64,000 bases of DNA from Edaphobacter sp. (GTDB lineage: Bacteria > Acidobacteriota > Terriglobia > Terriglobales > Acidobacteriaceae), in assembly GCF_028283685.1 (NCBI RefSeq), contig NZ_JAPWKF010000007.1:62001-126000 (forward strand). The letters run 5' to 3'. The notes under the pieces are model-generated. The model was not told the origin of the DNA, searched no databases, and saw nothing but the letters and a program-made list of their open reading frames with translations. This document shows positions 55,975-64,000 of this stretch, in pieces (position 1 is the stretch's first letter; every line of letters begins with the position of its first letter). The position numbers and the translations under genes are program-made.

Positions 55975-57066
55975 ATGCCAGCACCTTCGCCTCTCTCCTT
56001 CCATCGCGACCACATCCAGCCCGGAGACCGCCTCTCGGTCGCCGTCTCCGGCGGGGCCGACTCCGTCGCCCTCCTGTTCGCCATCCACGAGGCGAACAAT
56101 GCTCCACGCAATGGGCTCGGCATCGGGCTTTCCGCCGTACATGTCCAGCACGGCATACGCGACGCGGCAGAGGCAGAGGCCGACCTCGTCTTCGTGCAAG
56201 ACCTTTGTATCCAGCTGGATATTCCTCTACACCTCCACCGGGCCGACGTTCCCGCGCGAGCCGCCGAAAACCGGGAGACGGTAGAAGAGGCAGCCCGCGA
56301 GGTCCGCTATGAGTTCTTCCGGACCCTGATCGCCTCCGGGCACGCTGACTCCGTTCTCACGGCTCACACCCTCGACGACCAGGCTGAGACCGTCCTGATG
56401 AAGCTGATCCGGGGGGCCTGGACGGAGGGTCTCTCGGCCATCCATCCTGTCGTAACCATCGCCTCCCCCGGTCAGCGCCCGGGAAAGATCCTCCGTCCCC
56501 TGCTCTCGACCCGGCGGTTGGAGGTGGAGGCCTATCTCCATGCGCGGAACCAAGTCTGGCGTACCGACTCCACCAACGCCGATACCACCTACACCCGGAA
56601 TCGTGTCCGCCACGAGCTGATGCCACAGCTCCGGGGCTTCAATCCCTCAATCGACCAGACGCTGGCAAATCTGGCTGAACTGGCCCGCGAGGAGGAGAAC
56701 CGCTGGCAGGGGGAGTTGAACCGCGTGCTCCCCCAGATCCTGCTTCCCGGCAAGCCGGTTCGGGGCGGGGGCCGCGCGGTCTCCACGGCGCCGGGCGATA
56801 AGTCTATTGCTATCGAGCTGGAACGCTTACGCTCCCTTGATCCTGCCCTCCGGCGACGAGTCCTGCGGGCAGCGGCCCGGCAACTGGGATCGCGGATCAG
56901 CTTCGATGACACCACCCGCCTGCTCGCGCTTGCAGGATTCGCCAGTCTGCCGACAGTGGCAGGGCGAACCGGGGCCTCGGTTCACCTGGCCGAGGGTCTC
57001 CGGGCGGAACGTTCCGCCCGCGAACTTCGCCTGAGCCGGACGGAGTCTGGTGCAGTTACCCCTTAG
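55975..57066 (+). CDS. tilS: tRNA(Ile)-lysidine synthase
   Basis: The product is 363 residues. The PP-loop ATP pyrophosphatase signature is VAVSGGADSVAL (near 23-34). HVQHGIRDAAEAEADLVF, RYEFFRTLIASGHAD, AHTLDDQAETVLMKLIRG and RTDSTNADTTYTRNRVRHEL are diagnostic of TilS. It ligates lysine to C34 of the CAU-anticodon isoleucine tRNA so that AUA is read as Ile. The C-terminal substrate-binding domain is short compared with E. coli TilS. It lies directly upstream of ftsH, a common pairing. Confidence 0.95.
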   Translation: MPAPSPLSFHRDHIQPGDRLSVAVSGGADSVALLFAIHEANNAPRNGLGIGLSAVHVQHGIRDAAEAEADLVFVQDLCIQLDIPLHLHRADVPARAAENRETVEEAAREVRYEFFRTLIASGHADSVLTAHTLDDQAETVLMKLIRGAWTEGLSAIHPVVTIASPGQRPGKILRPLLSTRRLEVEAYLHARNQVWRTDSTNADTTYTRNRVRHELMPQLRGFNPSIDQTLANLAELAREEENRWQGELNRVLPQILLPGKPVRGGGRAVSTAPGDKSIAIELERLRSLDPALRRRVLRAAARQLGSRISFDDTTRLLALAGFASLPTVAGRTGASVHLAEGLRAERSARELRLSRTESGAVTP

Positions 57067-57304
57067 TTGCAGCCGTGGAGCGGAACCGGCGGCCTGAATC
57101 GAGTTGCCGGGAGTAGAATCTAATCCACTGAACGCGCCGGAAACGGGCCAGGGGCCGTTGATTTGTTTCACCCGCCACGGAACCTATCCTTTATCCCAAT
57201 CGTCTAACGATGTAGGCTCTTAATACGGGCTTTTCCGAGAGAGGCCCGGGTCTTCACAGGCTAAGCGAAAGACCTGAAAAAGACCGGGAAATGAGGCACA
57301 CGCA

Positions 57305-59224
<1,920 letters not shown>

Positions 59225-59240
59225 ACTTCATCACATAACC

Positions 59241-59280
59241 AAAGAAAAGAGGCGACTATTCATGTCGCCTCTTTTCTTTG
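59241..59280 (+). terminator. Strong intrinsic terminator after ftsH
   Basis: A 16-bp perfect inverted repeat, AAAGAAAAGAGGCGAC / GTCGCCTCTTTTCTTT, with a 7-base loop and built-in U-rich tail. It would work on both strands. Confidence 0.85.
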
Positions 59281-59293
59281 TCCTGAAGGAGGA

Positions 59294-59659
59294 ATGGCAT
59301 TGCTCAAACAGCCCTTGATCTTGCTTCGGCTTGAGGCCGCGGTCGTACTGTCGGCGACAGTGTGGGGCTACGCCCACATGCACTTCAGCTGGATTCTGTT
59401 CGCTGCACTGTTCTTCGTGCCCGATCTCTCCATGCTTGGCTACACGATCAACGTCGGTCTGGGAGCCAGCCTCTACAACCTCGTCCACAACTACGTCCTG
59501 CCGGCGCTTGTGCTGGCATATGGGCTCACTCGCGGCGGCTCGCTTCCCGTGGCGATCGCTGCCATCTGGATCGCTCATATCGCCTTCGACCGACTACTCG
59601 GGTATGGGTTGAAATACCCAACACACTTCAAAGATACCCACATGCAGCGCGTGGCCTGA
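59294..59659 (+). CDS. DUF4260 family small membrane protein
   Basis: The product is 121 residues with about four hydrophobic helices (LLRLEAAVVLSATVWGYA, WILFAALFFVPDLSMLGY, NYVLPALVLAYGL, VAIAAIWIAHIAFDRLLGYG). The sequence FVPDLSMLGY...YNLVHNY and DRLLGYGLKYPTHFKDTH match DUF4260. The function is unknown. AAGGAGG is only 1 base from the ATG at 59294 but 7 bases from the in-frame TTG at 59300, so the TTG may be the true start. The lptE gene starts 24 bases downstream. Confidence 0.85.
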   Translation: MALLKQPLILLRLEAAVVLSATVWGYAHMHFSWILFAALFFVPDLSMLGYTINVGLGASLYNLVHNYVLPALVLAYGLTRGGSLPVAIAAIWIAHIAFDRLLGYGLKYPTHFKDTHMQRVA

Positions 59660-59682
59660 ATGCGACAATAAACAAGACACGC

Positions 59683-60201
59683 ATGAAGCTTCGCGCCACC
59701 ATTCTTATTACGCTCTCGGTCCTCCTCACAGGTTGCGGTTATCACACCGCAGGCTCTGCCACGCATATTCCCACCAATGTCCGCACATTGTCGGTGCCGA
59801 TCTTCGCGACGCGTGTTCAGTCCTACCGCACCGAGGTTGCCTTCACGCAGGCAGTCATCCGCGAGCTCAATACGCGCACCAAATATCGCGTCATCAATAA
59901 AGATGATGCCGAGGCAGACGCTACCCTGAGCGGCACCATCCTGACGCAGACCGTAACCCCGCTAACCTACGATGCAACCTCGGGGCAGTCTTCCAGCTAT
60001 CTCGTCTCGGTCACGGCAGGCGTTTTGCTGACGGCACAGGACGGCCGCGTCCTCTACCGCAATGATGCCGTCACCTTTCGCGAGCAGTACCAGTCCACAC
60101 AAGACCTCAGCGGCTTTATCCAGGAAGATTCCCCCGCCGTCAATCGCATGTCGCGGGACTTCGCCAAGGCGGTCGTAAGCGATATGCTGGAGTCGTTCTA
60201 A
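59683..60201 (+). CDS. lptE: LPS-assembly lipoprotein LptE
   Basis: The product is 172 residues from the ATG at 59683. The signal ends in a lipobox (LLTGCGYH, Cys18). The mature part has the LptE pattern: IPTNVRTLSVPIFATRV, VIRELNTRTKYRV, DATLSGTILTQTV and a C-terminal amphipathic helix. It should plug the LptD barrel in the outer membrane for lipopolysaccharide delivery. The stop overlaps the holA start (TAATG). Adjacency to holA is the same as in proteobacteria, which supports the call. Confidence 0.9.
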   Translation: MKLRATILITLSVLLTGCGYHTAGSATHIPTNVRTLSVPIFATRVQSYRTEVAFTQAVIRELNTRTKYRVINKDDAEADATLSGTILTQTVTPLTYDATSGQSSSYLVSVTAGVLLTAQDGRVLYRNDAVTFREQYQSTQDLSGFIQEDSPAVNRMSRDFAKAVVSDMLESF

Positions 60202-61394
60202 TGGCTACGTCCTCGCGCGGCTTACCTCAGCAACTTCGCAGTTTTGCGTCCGTCGATCGGTTCACCTCCGAGATCGGCGGCCCCGCCGCGTCTCTACGGC
60301 CCGGCTACATCCTGCTCGGCGATGAGATCTTTCTCTACGACCGCTGCCGTCGAGCTGTCCTCGCAACACTGGTCCCTGAAGGCTTTCGCGACTTCGCGCT
60401 GCACGACATCGACCTGAACGAGACCAGCATCTTCGACGCGCTCGACCGTGCACAAACACCGTCCCTCATGGCTCCGTTCCAGGTGCTGTTCATTCGCAAC
60501 ATCAAGAATCTCTACGGCCGCGGCTCGAAGAAGGAAGAGTTTGCCGCCATCGAGGCCTATTTCCGCTCGCCGAATCCTCAGGCCATGCTCCTCTTCATCG
60601 CCGATCATCTGCGCATCCCCACCGATCTGCGCAAGATGGATTACCAGGATAAGGAACGCTTCGAGCGCATACGTGAGACGCTGGGCGACTGGTGTGGCAC
60701 GGTCGAACTGGCGCGTGTCGACGAGAACGATGCTACGCGCTGGGTTACTGCCTCCGCAGAGGCACGCGGTGTTCGCTTCGACCCCGATGCGGCACGGGAG
60801 CTGGTCGATTCCCTCGGGGCTGACATGATGCTCATCTCCTCCGAGTTCGAGAAGCTGCTGCTGTACGTCGGCGTACGTGGCACCGAAGAACTTGCGAAGA
60901 ACCGCGTCACACTCGGCGATGTCGAGACGATGGTGCTGGCAGCCAAGCAGCGATCTCTCTACGAGCTGACCGACGCCATCTCGCAGCGCGACCGTGCTCG
61001 TGCCCTGGCCCTGCTGCACGGCCTGCTGAACGCCTCCGACGGCGGCGAAGACGCGGCCATTGGCCATCTCTACATGCTGGCCCGCACCTTCCGGCAGATG
61101 CTCATCATCCTCGAGAAGAATGTGCGCGATTCGCGCGCCATCTGGCAGGCGCTGTGGCAGGGCTTCCGCATGCCTCCCTTCGCCGCCGACGACCTGATCC
61201 GCCAGGCACGCCGCTACAAGTCACGCCGCGATCTTACGCGAGCCATCCGCTTGGTGGCGCGGGCCGACATCGAGCTGCGCAGCTCTCCGGTCAGCAAGGT
61301 CCTCGTTCTGGAACGGCTGGTCCTCGACCTTTGTACCGAACCAAAACCATCGCCCTTCGAGCCGTCTTCAGTGCAATTCGCCATGGAGCTGTAG
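60201..61394 (+). CDS. holA: DNA polymerase III subunit delta
   Basis: The product is 397 residues, somewhat longer than the 343 of E. coli. The N-terminal domain has ILLGDEIFLYDRCRRA and ALDRAQTPSLMAPFQVLFIRN. The middle domain has ISSEFEKLLLYV, and the C-terminal helical domain has LLHGLLNASDGGEDAAIGHLYMLARTFRQML. It is the clamp-loader subunit that opens the sliding clamp. The start overlaps the lptE stop by one base. Confidence 0.92.
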   Translation: MATSSRGLPQQLRSFASVDRFTSEIGGPAASLRPGYILLGDEIFLYDRCRRAVLATLVPEGFRDFALHDIDLNETSIFDALDRAQTPSLMAPFQVLFIRNIKNLYGRGSKKEEFAAIEAYFRSPNPQAMLLFIADHLRIPTDLRKMDYQDKERFERIRETLGDWCGTVELARVDENDATRWVTASAEARGVRFDPDAARELVDSLGADMMLISSEFEKLLLYVGVRGTEELAKNRVTLGDVETMVLAAKQRSLYELTDAISQRDRARALALLHGLLNASDGGEDAAIGHLYMLARTFRQMLIILEKNVRDSRAIWQALWQGFRMPPFAADDLIRQARRYKSRRDLTRAIRLVARADIELRSSPVSKVLVLERLVLDLCTEPKPSPFEPSSVQFAMEL

Positions 61395-61507
61395 CCCAGA
61401 CTCACCTCCCCCAGCACTGCGGACAAACACCTGTTGTCACAATGCAGGCCTCATCGACCTACAATGGCAGCGATCTGATCCTGCCCGCATAAGGAAATCT
61501 TCGACGT

Positions 61508-62581
61508 ATGACTCCTCGCGCCTCCATTCGCTCGCTTCTGCTTGTCGCCGCCCTCATCGCTCCCTGCAGCGTGCCGCTTCGAGCCGCAGCCCCGGTGCAG
61601 GAGTTCATCTACACAACTGCTCCCTTCCCCTCGGCACATGCTTCCACGCTGGTCGAGCTCTCGAACGGCGATGTACTGGCCTCATGGTTCGGCGGAGCGA
61701 AAGAAGGAGCGAATGACGTCGCGATCTGGGCCGCGCGCCGTACCGCCGCCGGAACATGGTCGGCCCCGGTCGAGCTCGCCCGCGAGGCTGGCGTTCCCTG
61801 CTGGAATCCTGTGCTCTTCAAGACCCACGATGGGCGGCTGTGGATGTACTACAAGTTCGGACCGAACGTCCGCACCTGGACCGGCGCTCGCATCTTCAGT
61901 ACTGACGAAGGAAAAACCTGGTCGAAGCCGGAACATCTGCCCGCGGGCCTGATGGGACCAATCAAGGACAAGCCCCTGGTCCTGCCGAACGGCACGATCG
62001 TCAGCGGCACCTCGGTCGAGAGCTACACCTCGTGGGCTACCTGGATCGACCGGAGCACCGATAACGGAAAGACCTGGTGGAAGTCCGGCCCCATCACAGT
62101 CCCCGCACAATACTCCACCGGCGCACCGGACACGGGGGCAACGCCATCGGAACATGTCACCGGCATCATTCAGCCCACGGTCGTGGACCTTGGCCACGGA
62201 CATCTTCGGCTCTATGCGCGACCCACGCGCGATATCGGCAAGATCTGCGTCTCGGACTCGAGCGACAACGGAGTGACATGGACCGATGCTCGCCCCATCG
62301 ACCTGCCGAACCCAAACTCCGGAATTGACGCCGTTGGACTCGCCGATGGCCGCGTCGCGCTCATCTTCAACAACACGACGAAGGGACGCACGCCGCTGAA
62401 CGTCGCCATCAGCTCCGATGGAGAGCACTTCGACATCATCTCGACGCTTGAGGATCAGCCCGGAGAGTACTCCTACCCTGCCATCATCCAATCGAAGGAT
62501 GGCAGAATGCTGATGACGTACACCTGGAACCGCCAGCGCATTCGCTACGCGGAGATCGCACTGCCTCCCATGAAGCGATAA
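61508..62581 (+). CDS. Exported sialidase-like BNR-repeat protein
   Basis: The product is 357 residues with a signal peptide (LLLVAALIAPCSVPLRAAA). The fold is a six-bladed BNR propeller. Asp boxes are visible (STDEGKTW, STDNGKTWW, SSDNGVTWTD), and TLVELSNGDVLASWFGGAKEG begins the first blade. GEYSYPAIIQSKDG holds the conserved Tyr region. No FRIP motif is evident. Many acidobacterial and Bacteroides homologues are annotated as exo-sialidases, but the substrate may be another uronic or ketodeoxy sugar. It is monocistronic. Confidence 0.85.
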   Translation: MTPRASIRSLLLVAALIAPCSVPLRAAAPVQEFIYTTAPFPSAHASTLVELSNGDVLASWFGGAKEGANDVAIWAARRTAAGTWSAPVELAREAGVPCWNPVLFKTHDGRLWMYYKFGPNVRTWTGARIFSTDEGKTWSKPEHLPAGLMGPIKDKPLVLPNGTIVSGTSVESYTSWATWIDRSTDNGKTWWKSGPITVPAQYSTGAPDTGATPSEHVTGIIQPTVVDLGHGHLRLYARPTRDIGKICVSDSSDNGVTWTDARPIDLPNPNSGIDAVGLADGRVALIFNNTTKGRTPLNVAISSDGEHFDIISTLEDQPGEYSYPAIIQSKDGRMLMTYTWNRQRIRYAEIALPPMKR

Positions 62582-62652
62582 GCCGCTCGGGCAACCACAA
62601 ACTCCTGATTCGCGACCTAATGTAAGGCGCTCAACGCCGGCACGGAGCCTGA

Positions 62653-63699
62653 ATGCAAGATAGTCGAGAGTCACCCTGGAAGCAGACCAGCCTGTATCTG
62701 CTGACAATTGCCGTTTTGGCTATCTGCGCCTTCATCCTGCAGCCGTTCGTCTCGGCTATCGTTGGCGCTTCTGTTCTTGCCGTCATCGTACAGCGTCCGT
62801 ATCGCTGGCTCTCTGCCCGCATCGGTAACCGCAGCTTATGTGCGGCAGTGGCGCTTGTGCTGATCCTGCTTGTCATCGTGACGCCGGTGTACCTCCTCGC
62901 CCAGAACCTGATCGGGCAGGCCTTCGATGTCATCACCTCGCTCCGCAGCCCGGAGACGCAGGAGAAGATCACCGACTACTTCTCCCGGCACCCAACCTTC
63001 GCGGCGCGCATCAACACCGTAACCGACTCGCTCGACCTTGCGAACATGGCGAAGTCCGTCGCCGCATTTCTCGGCAGCCGGTTTGCAGGCTTCATCGGGC
63101 GCTCTTTCGGGGCAATCACGCAGATCGTCGTGATGCTCTTCATCCTTTTTTTCCTGCTGCGGGATCGCGATCTGATCCTGTCGTTTGTGCGTTCCCTCTT
63201 ACCGATGCGCGACGATGAGTCGGACCTGCTGACGACGCGTGTTGGCGACGCAATCTACGCAACCGCACTGGGACGGCTCGCGATCGCTGGTATCCAGGGA
63301 ACGCTGGCCGGACTCGGCTACTGGTTTTTGGGCGTGCCCAACCCGCTGTTCTGGGCGATCCTGACCGGCACGCTTGCCATGGTTCCAGCGTTCGGCGCCT
63401 TCCTGGTCTGGGTACCGATCGCGTTGTATCTCGGCTTCGGCGGTCACTGGGGCAAAGCCGCAGTACTTGCAGCGTGGGGCGGCGGCTTCGTCAGCACGAT
63501 CGACAACTTCCTCTACCCGCTTCTGATCGGCCCGCGTCTGCGCCAGCACACGGTCGCGGTGCTGGTTTCAATCCTCGGGGGCATCACACTGTTTGGCATC
63601 GACGGAATCGTTCTTGGGCCGGTCTTCTTTACGCTGGCTTCGACCCTGCTCGATATCTGGAAGAAAAGAAATGCTGAGACCGCCATATCTTCCCGATAA
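62653..63699 (+). CDS. AI-2E family transporter (PerM-like)
   Basis: The product is 348 residues with seven or eight hydrophobic helices. The N-terminal pair is LYLLTIAVLAICAFILQPFV / AAVALVLILLVIVTPVYLLA. A long extracytoplasmic stretch follows (about 100-150). The conserved C-terminal block is AGIQGTLAGLGYWFLGVPNP, VPAFGAFLVWVPIALYLG and FLYPLLIGPRL. Members of this family export small molecules or sodium; the autoinducer role is established only for a few. CGGAG lies at a good distance before the ATG. Confidence 0.88.
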   Translation: MQDSRESPWKQTSLYLLTIAVLAICAFILQPFVSAIVGASVLAVIVQRPYRWLSARIGNRSLCAAVALVLILLVIVTPVYLLAQNLIGQAFDVITSLRSPETQEKITDYFSRHPTFAARINTVTDSLDLANMAKSVAAFLGSRFAGFIGRSFGAITQIVVMLFILFFLLRDRDLILSFVRSLLPMRDDESDLLTTRVGDAIYATALGRLAIAGIQGTLAGLGYWFLGVPNPLFWAILTGTLAMVPAFGAFLVWVPIALYLGFGGHWGKAAVLAAWGGGFVSTIDNFLYPLLIGPRLRQHTVAVLVSILGGITLFGIDGIVLGPVFFTLASTLLDIWKKRNAETAISSR

Positions 63700-63799
63700 T
63701 CGCCCAGAACGGCCGGATACCGCTCATTTCAGCAAACCTTGATTGACATGCCTTCTGCGGGAGCGAAGACTGGTCAATCAAAGGGAGAGCGTCTGCCCC

Positions 63800-64000
63800 A
63801 TGAAGAATGAGAAGACTGAAAGTACTGTCCTCACCGGCCCGCTGACCACCAACAAACACCTCATCCGCTGGGTCGAAAAGATGGCCGACCTGACGCAGCC
63901 GGAATCCATTCACTGGGTCGACGGCTCACAGGCCGAGTACGACGCTCTGTGCCAGGGGCTGATCGACGCCGGGACCTTCATCCGCCTCAACCAGAAGCTG
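63800..64000 (+). CDS. pckG: Phosphoenolpyruvate carboxykinase (GTP), N-terminal part
   Basis: Only the first 67 codons are in the window. The sequence LTTNKHLIRWVEKMADLTQ, ESIHWVDGSQAEYDALCQG and GTFIRLN matches the N-terminus of GTP-type PEP carboxykinases. The enzyme converts oxaloacetate to phosphoenolpyruvate for gluconeogenesis. GGGAGAG precedes the ATG by about nine bases. Confidence 0.88.
   Translation, partial: MKNEKTESTVLTGPLTTNKHLIRWVEKMADLTQPESIHWVDGSQAEYDALCQGLIDAGTFIRLNQKL

Overview
The window looks like chromosome from an acidobacterium, most likely class Terriglobia (the Granulicella/Terriglobus/Edaphobacter type). The evidence is indirect but consistent. There are five very large TonB-dependent receptors of the Oar type, each with a carboxypeptidase-regulatory-like N-terminal domain. 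There is the 3' half of an ADOP-type (acidobacterial duplicated orphan) permease, many Tat-exported carbohydrate-active proteins, moderately high GC, and long intergenic leaders in front of the receptors. No rRNA, CRISPR array, insertion sequence or prophage was seen.

Region 1 (1-6.3 kb) starts with the 3' end of a membrane regulator, followed by a three-gene RND efflux operon (TolC-like channel, lipoprotein adaptor, AcrB-like pump). Region 2 (6.4-15.7 kb) has a Tat-exported protein of unknown function, a Tat-exported WbsX/GH99-like protein, a single-pass membrane regulator, an outer-membrane receptor, and remnants of a TPR protein and of an ADOP permease. Region 3 (15.9-29 kb) has two divergent receptors. 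The rightward one leads a pectin-type locus with a GH28 enzyme and a 1166-residue DUF4450-like glycosidase. Region 4 (29-44.3 kb) has a PQQ-type dehydrogenase with a three-heme cytochrome c, a sugar phosphate isomerase/epimerase, a frameshifted receptor, a second membrane regulator, a GH31 glycosidase and a fifth receptor whose signal peptide is frameshifted. Region 5 (44.8-64 kb) is mostly housekeeping: tRNA-Ala(CGC), fbp and a coupled small gene, a purine nucleoside permease (NUP) family protein, three exported peptidases/hydrolases, an O-methyltransferase, a GNAT-ispD-ispF operon, tilS, ftsH, lptE-holA, a sialidase-like protein, an AI-2E/PerM family transporter and the start of GTP-type PEP carboxykinase.

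The accessory half reads as a chain of glycan-uptake loci: receptor plus exported hydrolases, with oxidative enzymes alongside. The most interesting signal is a repeated regulator family with an N-terminal cytoplasmic DNA-binding-like domain, one transmembrane helix and a C-terminal periplasmic domain. It occurs three times within 38 kb, and two copies lie next to receptor genes. Short helically phased direct repeats sit just upstream of the likely -35 boxes of a receptor gene and of one regulator gene. This may be a one-component trans-envelope control system for TonB-dependent receptors. The assignment rests on sequence reading alone.
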